Part shown: piece after piece, positions 1 through 10,739 of the stretch
Numbering within the stretch: position 1 is the stretch's first letter
Layout: each line of letters opens with the position of its first letter
Origin: Parelaphostrongylus tenuis
Taxonomy: Eukaryota > Nematoda > Chromadorea > Rhabditida > Metastrongylidae
Length of the DNA stretch: 64,000 nt
Reading direction: 5' to 3'
Assembly (NCBI GenBank): GCA_019055375.1
Contig: JAHQIW010000200.1
Span: forward strand, 1 to 64,000
Notes under the pieces: generated by a model
The model's input: only the letters and a program-made list of their open reading frames with translations
The model's database searches: none
What the model was told of the DNA's origin: nothing
Position numbers and translations under genes: made by a program

Positions 1-168
1 TGGAGATATCTGGGAGGGTAGCAGCACTGACTTGATACATCGGTAGACCACTACGATTCATTATAAAGGCTAGATCTGCGTCAGTCACATCAAACGACGC
101 TAGAAAATGGAGACAGATGTATGCGCATCTCTCAGAGAATAATAAATGTCAGGAGCTTCATCCTTTCA
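1..168 (+). mobile_element. SINE-A (tRNA-derived), 3' part, cut by window edge
   Basis: Matches the body and tail of the window's main SINE family: the segment resembling 'gggaggatagcagcactgac', then 'cattcagtcacctcaaacgaag', then the terminal 'gagctt(t)atccttt' block at 150-168. The tRNA-like head lies outside the window. Orientation is head-left. The copy is decayed. Confidence 0.65.
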
Positions 169-169
169 G

Positions 170-1229
170 CTTTATCCAAAGAGCGCCAGGAGCTTTTAAG
201 GCAGATGTTTCTAATTCATGTGTAGTAAAACTGACTTTTACATTGAAATCCGTTCCAGTACGTCTTTGTTTTTGCTCTCTATGGCGCACCTAGTTGAGTG
301 CGTTGCTTGACTCTAGGTTTCCAAACTACATAAACTTTATAAAAAACGCAGAGTGGTGTATTCTTCCGTCAATACATTCGTTCCCCTATCCCTCACAAGA
401 GATTATTTATACTATACCAGACCTATTTCAACCACTGTTTCTACCGTTTTGGCAAATTACACAGCTTTTTGTTTTGCAGAGAATGGTAAGACACAGAAAA
501 ATTATGACCAGTTGGCGCTTTAAAATGTTTGGGGGTATATTCAAGTGCTGCTGCTAATTTATCCAAGCTTGCCTTTCTCAAACAGTGTTATTGTACGTGT
601 ACTTTGCTGGATTCAAAGAGCAGGAGAAGTAGGACCTTATTCTTAGCAAACTTTTCGCCTGAGGATGTCGCGTTTCATCTATTCAACCCAAAGAGCTCTC
701 ACGGTTCTGTAGCTATCAAAAATGACAGTTCTTCAGAAAGTTTAGAGAATTCTTCTTGGATTCTATTTCTGTGCACACATTGATACTTGTTTGAATCATG
801 TTTTCCGTAGGTGCGCGTTTTGTATGCGATGGATGAAAGGAAATGTAGTTAATCAGTATATACTTATTGCCTGGCGTTCGCTACCACTTTGTGTTGTTGA
901 CGTTCTTGGATGGGTCGGCATGAACATTCCGGAATAAAAGCTAGATTGTTTGCTGTATCTCCTGGGTACACTTTATGTAGTATGAGTACTGAAAACGCGC
1001 ACTTTCAAAAGTTATGTTTCGAAAAGCTATGAGTAGGTGCATAGGAAGAAAAATATAAGGAGAAACATTTAGACTTGATGCAAAATTAGCCATTCTCAAT
1101 GGCTGCAAAACGAGAAGAACTCCTCGGATTAGATTCAGTGGAAAAGCGAACGCCTCAGACGATGAGCCTAGTGAAAATAAGGAAAAATTTCTCCTCCTCA
1201 TTCCCAACAAAATAAGCGCAGGTATCAAA
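170..1229. other. No gene recognised
   Basis: Two short open frames on the plus strand (294-557 and 529-783) show no recognisable domain, biased composition or splice context. I see no repeat family that recurs elsewhere in the window. Confidence 0.4.
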
Positions 1230-1500
1230 CGCCGTTCGAGAAGAGCGGATTGAATAGTTCAGTAGCAGCAACTGAAATATTTTGAAGCACGTAAAGAGGT
1301 AGCTGGTCCGTAAACGATTGCATGGTCATTTCTGCGAAACAAATACTGTTGAATTTGCCATAACGATATGGACAGTTGCATGAGATCTGATGCGGCACTC
1401 CTAGACTCTTGTAAGGTGTGCGGGAATGAATACACTGACGAAACAGATGGACCACTCTGCAAATTCCAGGCTCTCTCCTTTCCCATAAAGTCCTGAAACA
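1230..1500 (+). pseudogene. Penelope-like element GIY-YIG endonuclease relic
   Basis: Read on the plus strand, roughly 1363-1458 gives SCKVCGNEYTDETDGPLC. This parallels the SCxxCGEEYIGETxRPLC-type core of the GIY-YIG endonuclease found at the C-terminus of Penelope-like retroelements, and aligns with the better preserved copies at 35.97-36.36 and 36.57-36.99 kb. Just upstream, LVRKRLHGHFCET matches the region preceding the domain in those copies (LVQNRFYDRLC) but in a different frame, so at least one frameshift is present. Inactive remnant. Family assignment is by motif only. Confidence 0.5.
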
Positions 1501-2575
1501 GCAATGCCAATGTGTTCTCCGTTTTCCAACGAAATATTATCCATAACTGTAGTAATTTTCGGCATTTGCTTGATAGTATCTGAGTTTTCAAAAAACTATT
1601 GGATTTACACCTACTTTGGTGTCTATGAAGGTGTTTCAGGTAGTAAGTAAACGTAGTAGTCACAATAATGCGCACTTGAAATGTAATAAAGCTTACTATT
1701 TTGTTATGAACATATATACCTGACCATCCCGGCATGCTCACGTATGTTAACGGACTAGAATCACTCTGTCGACTGACAAGTTCGGACTTCAGGAAATATT
1801 TATGAAATTCAGATAACCACATTCACTGCAGATGACTGCTTTTTTGTGCGAAGCAGTCAGTTCAGAGTAAGCTTGAATCCTTCAACATGGAAAATTCCTC
1901 AAACGTAGGATTTGAAAGATTCAGTAATCTAATGTCAATATCGTCACAGTATGTCAATATCATATAATTAATTTTCATTGCAACGATTGCTTACACCGTG
2001 TTGAACTAAAAATTTTACTTAAGTGAAGATAATCCACAACAAACTAGTTATTAAATTTTGCTCATTGAAACAAGTCTGTCACGAATTTGCAGAAGAATGT
2101 TGCTAACGGACGCCTGCGCTGTACAATAGCTGTTTGACCGTGATGCCATGCCACTTTGGAGAGAATTAAATAATTTTATCAACTCTCGTCACAATGTACA
2201 GGTATATTGTATCTGATGAAAGACACCGGTATTTCTGGCAAAAGCCTCCGATGCCGTTACGGAGACGTCTTAGTGTTTAGGATCAGATGCATGTCGATGA
2301 TTCAAACATTTTCAATAAACAGTAGCGATGCAGGCAGTATTGACAAATAGTCTATGCGTACTATAACAATTAGAACATAAAGAGATTATTCAAATTAAAA
2401 TAGATCTGAGGTGAGCGCTCTATCAAGACAAACGATCATTGCGGGTCGTCCTAACAACATGAACGATGGTTAAACAATCACTGGTATGACATTGGCATGC
2501 TGAGAAAACGAGAAACCACAGAAGGACACGACAAGCGCGACGAAGAAACAACGAAATGGTTGATCGCTGGCTAAC
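1501..2575. other. No gene recognised; region 3' of the ground-like gene
   Basis: AT-rich DNA without a supported ORF. It lies downstream of the stop codon of the minus-strand ground-like gene (stop at 2578-2576), so its right end should contain that gene's 3' UTR. I did not find a convincing AATAAA site that I could place with certainty. Confidence 0.35.
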
Positions 2576-2877
2576 TTAGTCCTCCCAGGTCAGCGTATGA
2601 CGAGTACCAACACGTAATTGGCAGTTCCGTTTACCGTACCAGTTCACGTATGCGAATTCAGCGTCCGATACGATAGAGTTAAATCGGCCACCGAACTTTG
2701 ATGATGCATCGGCTTCAATCTTTCGCGCCGCATCCAGATTATCCTGAAACGTCAACATCATCAACACTTCAAAATGAGGTCAAATAGCTCTCGAATGTGA
2801 AAAATTCTCAACAACCGTTAAGCATCACGTGGAGTGGCGGATATCTTTGTTTCGCTAAAATTTAAAGACTATGTATT

Positions 2878-2915
<38 letters not shown>

Positions 2916-5900
2916 AAAGGTGCGCAAAAAGTTTTGTCAATTTTCTATTTCCTTGATTTTTTTCCTTATAATTTCTTTCACTTTTTATTTATTTTTTTTC
3001 CCGTTCCTTTTTATTTCCTTCAATGATATAATATCTATGTCTAACTTAGTGTTGATAATTATATTGAATTAATTGTTTACTTTTGGTCTAGATTCTATTT
3101 TTCATTTGTCTATTCAGGCATGCTTAAGTTATGGGTCGTAAAATCATCATATCGCAGTAGTTGAGTTGCACAAGACGGGAATGAAAACGGCCGGTATGCT
3201 AAAATCGGCTGCTTAAAACCAGCAAGTCTCTACAGAGCCGCGAAATGCTTCAAAGAGATTAGAGAGATTGAAGACCGTCTTTGAAAAAGTCGTCCAACCA
3301 CCTCATCTAGTTTAGAAAACGCTCAGAAGATCCCTTGACAAGTTCAACGAAATCCGAAGCGTTCGATGTGCAAATATCTCACGAAGTTCGAAATCAACGA
3401 GCGGAGTCTTCGAAGCATTGCCAACAAGCTGAAGGTGCGCAGCTGCAAGATCCTGTGTGTTTACTTTGTAGACAAAAGGATGAAAGAAGAACGGCTTCTT
3501 AAAGCTGCCGTGTAAATCGTTTGATCACTGGTGTTTGTTTGTCGGAGGTGCTTTTCACGAGTGAGAAGAAAATCACGGTCAATTACCTCACAATCACCAC
3601 AATTGACGCAAACTTCTCAAGAAAGGTCAACAGAGTCCGCAGTAGCAAAAACCATGGGCCGCCGTCATTTTCCGCTCTCTGTGATAGTCTGAGCCGGCAT
3701 TTGCGCCACCTGAAGGACGCCGTTGGTCTTCATCAACGGAATCGTCTAAATCAACGCTGCCAGCTATCACCAGCAAATTTGAGGGGGCTTACTGGAGCCT
3801 TGCTGTGCTGCCGTGCTCAACACTTGGCGCCGACAGATTTACGTTTCAGGAGAACTGGGATCATACGCATTAGGCCCGTTCAACGAATGTCATCTGTCAA
3901 GAACAGTTTCCAGGCTTTTGGCGCAAAGGCATTTGGCCATCAAACTCGCCAGATCTCAACCTAATGAAATGCTCCCTGTAGTCCATTTTGGAACATAAAG
4001 TCTTGAATACTCGTTACACTAGCATAGACGCGCTTGAAACGTCTTTGCATGCGCACTGGATGAGATTAAGGTGTGCAAGGATCGTTGGAAATTTTTGCAA
4101 GCGACTTCGTAAATGTCTAGATGTCAAAAAGGCAATTTTGAAATTTTTTTACAAACTTCTTTGCTTATCGTTGTAATTGTTGACCTAACAAACGCCACTA
4201 TTTTTTGATTGATCGAATTCTATTTGTTTATGCAATATCTTTATATTGTTGAAATACCTGAAAAAATTGACAGAGCTTTTCAGGCACCCTGCATGTATAT
4301 TATATATATATATATTACATATATATATTATATTTATATTTATATTATATTTATATATATGCATATGCATTCAATATTTCAGCTTTTGAGATGACAGCCT
4401 TCCAATGCTTATGCCTGAATAGTGAGATATGTGTATAGCTTGGCTGGACAACGCTATTTCAAACGCAATCCATCTCTTACCTTTTCGGCCAACAATGCAT
4501 TTTCAACTACCGCTTTTAGTTCCGCGTCTTCACAGTTACCTCCATCGCCATCTTCATTCGTATAATCAATTTCATTCGTTCGTGGAGAGGCCTTCTGAAA
4601 TCATTAGTAATTGTCGAGTTGTTGAGTTGATTTCTAGCCGAGTTGATTGTTTATGAGATCGTGATCACTGTCTTAAAACGAGCGCCTACGCACATACGAT
4701 CAAAATACTGTCAGACTTTAATGAGTATTTAAAAGGAGTCTGACATTAATCACCATATAGATCATTATAGTACTGCGTTATAATAATAAATAGATATAGT
4801 TCGAGATAAACTCACAGTAGACGCAAGCGTTTTTTGCTCTTCGACTATGTCATCATAAGTAGACTCCACTAGAAAACAAATCATAGTTCAGTCTGGCCGT
4901 TTCTGTTAGAAAAATCAAAAAAGTTGAAACGTACGTTTCGCACTATCAGATTCCGGAATTGCCGTTGAGGTTTCCGGCAGTAAGAATCTCTGAGACTGAT
5001 CAACCTATGTTGAACTGTTACATGAATCGGCAATGCTACAGTTAATTCTGCAGAAGTTCAACAAGCCGCGACTTCTATTTAAGCATTAAGTATTTTTTGA
5101 ACAAGATACATTAGTTCTTGAAGATAGATAGGATTCTGTAAAATTTTGCCAAAATGTGATGAAGAATTACGAAAGCGATTAGCTGAGTTGATGAAAAATT
5201 CATGGTTCAGAATGTTTTCTCACCTGCTTAAAGCCAGGTTTTGGGCGTTTTGGTTCAAACTGAAGACCTTGATATGGGGCACCTCCAACGCCACCTGTGA
5301 TAGGCTTCTGAAGCGGTGGCGGTCCTCCTTGATAAGCTGGTTGAGGTGGAATCACAGGTGGTGGGCCAACTTGGTAGGCAGCCTTGCCCATAGGTGGTCC
5401 TAGTGGGAAGGGGCCTCCAGCTACATGAGGTTTGAACGGGAGGCTGATAGATGGCACCTTTTACTGCAGGTTGGTATGGAGCAGCATAGGGAGCCTGAAA
5501 TCAAGATGAGTTCATATCTCAAGAGAGTAAGATTAGTTGAACACAACTATGCCTATTGGGCAATAATCGCCCTTTTCCACGCCACGTACACTTTATTAAT
5601 TATGTTTAATTTGAAGTTGAAAATTATTGTATAGATATTAAGAATTACTGGGCAGGTAGATCTCATGAATATGTGGTTTTTCGCAAACTTTATTCTTATG
5701 CAGATTGGTTAAAATCATAAAAAAATTTTTCCGTCGTACTTAGAAAAAATGCAGAACAAAAGATTTCAAGAGATAGATCAATTTTAAAAATAATGCATTG
5801 ATGATGCAACACTGGAAGCTTATAACATATATGTGACTAGAGAGAATTACTGAAACGAAAACTTTTTAATACCCGCATTATCTCACCAGTTCCAAAACTG

Positions 5901-8900
5901 TTCAGTGATATAATCTACATATTTCCTGTCGATCATGATCACCTAAATAGCATAAAGATCAACGAACCACTGGTAGTAGTGGTTGTGGTGGAGGAGGTGG
6001 CGGTGGTGGAGGTGGTGGAGGTGGAGGTGGCGGAGGTGGCGGAGGTGGAGGTAGCGGAGGTGGAGCTGGAGGTGCAAAATAAGGTGGAGGAGGAACGGCG
6101 TAACGCACAGGTGGTGGACCAAAGCTGAAAAGATGTAGCAGAGTATTCAGCGAAAAGTTCTCGAAAATTGGGATAGCCACAGAAATAAAGTACTGACAGT
6201 CACGCTCTCTCTAAACTCGAAGCGTCATTTGGGCTCTTCTGCCTTCGAAATAGTCTGAGTGAATGGTGGGAAAATGCCAAGTATCATATAGCTGCATATT
6301 TCAAACAAGCACAGCGCATTATTAGAAATTTTTTGTGAAAATTAAACAGCTAATGAAAGTGAGAGATAAATTTTTGGAGTGGAGGCGCAATAACGACTTT
6401 CTCAAGCGATTTCCCTTATCAGTGAATTCAATGTATCAATGATGATGTGTTAAACAAGGTCATTGTATCACTTGAAGCTTATTGTGATTCTGCTCATGAA
6501 GCGCTGATCAAATTTCTTCATATTTCTAGAAGGTTTCTTCAGTGACATCGATTGTTTCTAGAGAGATAAAAATCAAGCTAAAGATTTCATGTCACTTTTA
6601 CCTTTTCCTGAGGTATGCGCCATGCATTCGTCTTCAATTTTCAATCCCTGAGGAATGCGCCATGCATTCGTCTTCAATTTTTATCTTCTTTTGTGGAGGT
6701 TGAATGCATATCTGGCTTTTACAGTGACTCGCGGTGGCCTCCCGCTGAACCGAGTCAGTGCTACCTATCCTCCTAGACAAGTCTGAGACCAGTCTGGTAC
6801 CAAATTACCGACCCCGGAGGGATGGATGGCTTGGTGAGCCATGAGCGCGCGATCGAACTATTGACTTCGTGTGAACTATTGACACAGAGCACCTCTAACC
6901 ACTGCGCCACATGCGCTCATCATCCAATAATATTACGATAAGTATAATGGGATGAGGTAAGATTTGCAGCTCAGCAAATAGCCAATATTAGGAATAAACT
7001 TTGAACGAGGAACTTTGGACACACTACCATCGAAAGTCGTGAAAAGTATCTGGTGGGATCAACGACAGACTGAGTAGTCCTAGAATATAACACTACTTGG
7101 TATTTGAAAATAGAACTTTCTTTGAAGAACTAAACTATACCTCTTTACTTTGGAAGACTAGAAAAAACATGACTTGTCGATTTTTGATGTTGAATTAGAA
7201 TAATAAGGGGTAAGTACTTCCAGCGCTCATGACAAGATACACTAAACAAGCTCTGCGTGTCCTATCGTAAGAAACAACGCAACAACGCAGAAGCTCCATT
7301 ATGAACAACATGGTGTTCGAGCAACTGTAGCTCATTGCCACTCCTCAGATATATGATACAGAAAATTAGCTGCTCTATTGAGCTCAGCTCTCTTCATGTG
7401 ATGAAAAATTGCATTAAAATTGATACAGTCGAAGCTAGTCTACCGAACAAATCGTACACAGAATCTTTCCATGCACATTTTATTGGAGACCGTAACTACA
7501 TGTGATGCCCGTGGGGAAAGCTACACCTTCTTTATGACGATCGTTGAATACTGTGTCATGCCTAATTCGTCTCAAACAATGTTGTTTCGAGGAACGATGA
7601 CTGACATTTCGTCTCGCAATTGACCGTGAAAGGAACGGCTACTCCACGAAATGCCGATCTTCGGCGCCGATTCTTACCATTAAATTGAGGTTCTGTAGTG
7701 CAGCAACATCAAAACAACATACATACATACACATACACACATACACACATACATACATACACACATGATACATACACACATACATACACACATGCATACA
7801 TACATACGTACATACATACATAGATGCATACATGCATACGTACATACATCACATACACATAAATACACTCGAAATGTATCCAACTAGGGATCGAAATGGA
7901 TTGGCTAAGCATCAAATTTGCAATGAAGCAGGTTTCATGTCGTGGCAACATCATGTTAAATAAACGCTTCGTATAACCAAGTGGAAAACATGTTTTCGAC
8001 AGGAAGTTCGTACAACATCATTGCAGCGTAGTGCAGTGATGATAGAATGACCACGGTGGTTGTTATGTGAGAGTGGATATTAGGCCCTATGGTCAACACG
8101 ACGACTTCTCGTTCGGCAAGACCATTACTGCCCAGAAATACTTGCCTTATAGTATAGACATACCTCAAAGCAACAAGACGTATACCGTTAATCAAGACGA
8201 TTCTACTCGACTAAAGTGAAATACAATGACCGCTACCTGTCACAAAATATGTTGACATATTTGTCACGAAAGTTTCTGTGAGATGAAACAGCCAGGACTG
8301 AAGTTTCTTAAAGAACCACAAACGTTTATACAGCGATACAACGAGAGAAGTCATTTATGTGCTTTGTAGGGGAAATTCTGCGCACCACTCCTTTCCCTTC
8401 TCTTCGTTATCGTCCGTCAGTCTTATCAGCACAGAGAGACAATAGAGATAAGGAGAAAGTACGCCAGATTGTTCTTAAGTATATGAATGCATTATTGATA
8501 TGTTAACGACAAAATCAAGCACATAAATATGTTGTTTTCGTGAGGTAAAGCAACGAGAGAGAAATATCAACATTATGGAAGATAGCTGGGTGAAGATCCA
8601 GGAATGAGGATTATATCGTCGCCAAGCTACTTACCAAAGTAAAACAACCCGAAACTACTGAACTTTCAAAAACCAACGTCATCAAGGAGAATCTCTCAGA
8701 AACGACTTTGTCACAATTCGTTCGGCTACTGTAGTTGAGAAATTCGTCGTTTCACAAATACCAATTGCTGCGAGCGTATTTGAACCGGATTTAGGTGTAC
8801 GAAGTTGAGGACAACATATTACGTGGGCGGCGAAGAAGAAAAAAAGCAAGAACGGCATCCGTCTAGTGAAATAATGCGATAAATCAAAGCAACATTTCAG

Positions 8901-10735
8901 CGGACGATTTCAGGAGCATGAGCGAAGCGGACGTGACAAAAAACGCCTATCAAGCTTATTAATCTAGAGTTTCTAATGAGCTTTCTTCATGCTGATTGCG
9001 TGTCATCACAGATCATCCTACAGGAAGGCTGGTTACGGATTTGTGTGCGCGATTACATAGAAAAAGGGATGAGGAAAATCGTTAATTAGCACACCGTTCT
9101 CTCTCCGGTCTAACGGAATTAGTTGACAATGAAGTTCAATCGTTAAATGGGCTAATTTTCTTAGCGTAAAAATGGTGAGTACATGCTACGGAGTGAAAGG
9201 AATCAGATGGTACCAAATCACAGCCATTAAGGCAAATTTGCGGAAAATTGACTATAGGCCGCAGTCGAGTCAAATGTTATCTCCTTGTTTCAAATTGCTT
9301 TTCCACAAGAACTTACGGAGCGTTTACCCTTTCACTGTTGTCCGAAGCAACTAGTTCGCTCCTGCTGTCATGCAGGCGATCGTTTCACTCTTTTATGCGA
9401 TGACAGCTATCACTGTCGAATGAGTCGCTCTAGGTTCAAAGCATTAGCCATCAGACATAAAGAGATCTCGTCCGACTTTTAGCAGATTGAAACAGCCAAT
9501 CCTAATTACAAAACTAGAATACTACTTCTTTCAACGGAGGATCGTTTTAACTATTTCTTTTGGCAATTTGCCAATGGCTCAAAGAGGGGATTCTTTCTGA
9601 TAGTTCTAGTGGATTTAGTGATTTTTCGTGATTTGCATGTTATTCACAAAGCACTCTTCTGATCTCCGGTTAGATTTTCAACAAGAATTGAAATATGTGT
9701 TTGAGCAGCTCCAAGTAGATGATCAACTATTCTTCGTTTATCTAAAATCCCTTTGACACCTTGTTCAAAGGAAACTCCTGCTGATGCATCCAATCTGATT
9801 ACACTGGGTTTCGATAGTATCAAAAAAAAAAACGACGGTAGAGAAACTTGTTCGAAAACTAGCCAATGATAACCAAAAAAGAGCTGGAAGAGAAGATAAT
9901 TCCTTCATGCATCATTGCATGCACTATACATATCACAACTTTTCTCGTCCTTAAACACATCACGTTCCGTGCAGATCAGCCTTAAGGTCATTGACAGCGA
10001 ATTCAAAACAAACATTGCATATATGAACGAACGTCGTTCGTATTCGACGACCGAAAGCTGTTTAATCCAGCTATTTCAATAGATACAAATATAGATGCAA
10101 ACTGGGTAAAGATGTGAAAAATGTGTGTATGGTAGAAAGCGAAGTTTAGAAAGAGAAGTGACCCTTTAGATTGGAGAGATGATCCGCTTTTTCCAAAATT
10201 GCGCTAAATCAACACTTTAAAGCCTGAAGTTTACAGTAAGAAAAATAAGCGATGAGAGTATGACATGGCTTTTAAGGCGACTTTAGTCATTTTGTCAGTA
10301 AAATATAAATAAGACGAATAATGATTATGCCCTTGTGAGGTGCAAAGGAAAATTCCGTAAAGAAATCAAAATCAACTTCTTCACGTGAGGTGCTTTGTTC
10401 AACTAGTCAAAATTCTTCTCAAAATTTGAACTGAGCTATAAAACAGGATAAATACATAAAATTCTACCGACCTCGGAGCGGGACACGGTGGAGCGGCACC
10501 ACAAGCCGCCTGCGTAGATGAACAACAGCCGGCACCTCCACCACCTAGAAATGAATCACTGAGAGCATCACAAAAGCAGAACCAAAAGCAAAAGTACACT
10601 TATGCATTCATATTTCAAGCTGTTGGTTCTTTTCAGAGCATCGAAAGTTTGCACGAACTTTAACCGTTTCCTTAGGATCAGCATCTACTGCCATAACAGG
10701 AGCAGCATCAATACGATTCGCGTCTTCAAGATCAT
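2576..10735 (-). CDS. Secreted proline-rich protein with C-terminal ground-like domain
   Basis: Seven exons with matching phases: 10735-10689, 10558-10472, 6124-5971, 5494-5224, 4989-4935, 4868-4816, 2743-2576, giving about 277 residues. The start MILKTRIVLMLLLLW is a short signal peptide. It is followed by a Gly/Cys-rich segment (GGGGAGCC...C), a long polyproline run in exon 3, a Pro/Gly/Tyr-rich linker in exon 4, and an acidic linker (YDDIVEEQ). The C-terminal 55 residues (ARKIEADASSKFGGRF, DAEFAYVNWYGKRNCQLRV) resemble the nematode ground-like domain of hedgehog-related proteins, which are extracellular and cuticle or moulting associated. Several usual ground-like cysteines are missing, so the family call is moderate. 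Exon 4 needs a one-base correction near 5429-5449 to stay open. The exon 3 donor could also be at 5968. The start follows a T-rich stretch ending in GAG that may serve as a trans-splice acceptor. Confidence 0.72.
2879..2912. repeat. (TA)n microsatellite
   Basis: About 17 TA units directly left of the mariner-like inverted repeat. TA repeats resume on the far side at 4294, so the transposon appears to sit inside a TA tract. This fits the TA target preference of the Tc1/mariner superfamily. Confidence 0.9.
2917..4291 (+). mobile_element. Mariner-like (Tc1/mariner superfamily) transposon, decayed
   Basis: The left end at about 2919-2950 (ggtgcgcaaaaagttttgtc, then aattt) and the reverse complement of the right end at 4255-4290 (gggtgcctgaaaagctctgt, then caattt) form imperfect terminal inverted repeats of about 30 bp. 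Both ends abut TA-rich sequence. The interior carries a broken transposase reading left to right (separate entry). The element is about 1.37 kb, a normal size for this superfamily, and lies in the last intron of the ground-like gene. Stops and frameshifts mean it cannot be autonomous. Confidence 0.8.
3130..4176 (+). pseudogene. Mariner-like transposase, broken
   Basis: The clearest part is about 3930-4176: GIWPSNSPDLNLMKCSL, an in-frame stop, then SILEHKVLNTRYTSIDALETSL. The SPDLN segment, followed by a short spacer and W/S-ILE, is the third catalytic block of Tc1/mariner DDE transposases, with the D of SPDLN as the last acidic residue. Upstream, 3521-3964 preserves a stretch around 'sekkitvnyltit', equivalent to the DEK(I/L)FTV block, with frame changes between it and the C-terminal part. 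The N-terminal DNA-binding half (3140-3500) is only faintly readable. Nonfunctional. Confidence 0.7.
4294..4362. repeat. (TA)n / TATATT-rich microsatellite
   Basis: Imperfect TA and TATATT repeats flanking the right end of the mariner-like element, continuing the tract seen at 2879-2912. Confidence 0.85.
6601..6919 (-). mobile_element. SINE-A (tRNA-derived)
   Basis: The head is at the right end: the reverse complement starts GCGCATGTGGCGCAGTGG (box A like), followed by a box-B-like motif. The body contains the conserved stretches 'ggagggatggatggcttgg' and 'cctcccgctgaaccgagtca'. The left part carries an internal tandem duplication of about 50 bp: the 'ctgagg(t/a)atgcgccatgc' block occurs at about 6608 and again at about 6649. 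It lies in an intron of the ground-like gene, same strand as the gene. Confidence 0.85.
7712..7863. repeat. (ACAT)n / (ACATAC)n microsatellite
   Basis: About 150 bp of acat/acac units with a few tgcat and tacgt interruptions. Three open frames on the minus strand across it are pure repeat translations (alternating Y, V, C, M) and are not genes. Lies in the second intron of the ground-like gene. Confidence 0.92.
7960..10470. other. Intron of the ground-like gene, no further feature
   Basis: Part of the long intron between exons 2 (10558-10472) and 3 (6124-5971). No second gene, RNA gene or recurring repeat was recognised. Short ORFs here have no domain features. Confidence 0.45.
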
Positions 10736-10739
10736 TTTC

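Noticed and set aside
1259..1822. 187-codon minus-strand ORF, one of the longest here
   Set aside because: No domain, and its second half is antisense to the Penelope GIY-YIG relic.
5959..6180. Polyproline ORF as a stand-alone 73-aa gene
   Set aside because: It is exon 3 of the ground-like gene. The frame beyond the splice sites (FENFSLNTLLHLFS) is intron.
7639..7954. Three overlapping Tyr/Val/Cys/Met-rich ORFs
   Set aside because: Translations of the ACAT microsatellite in different frames.
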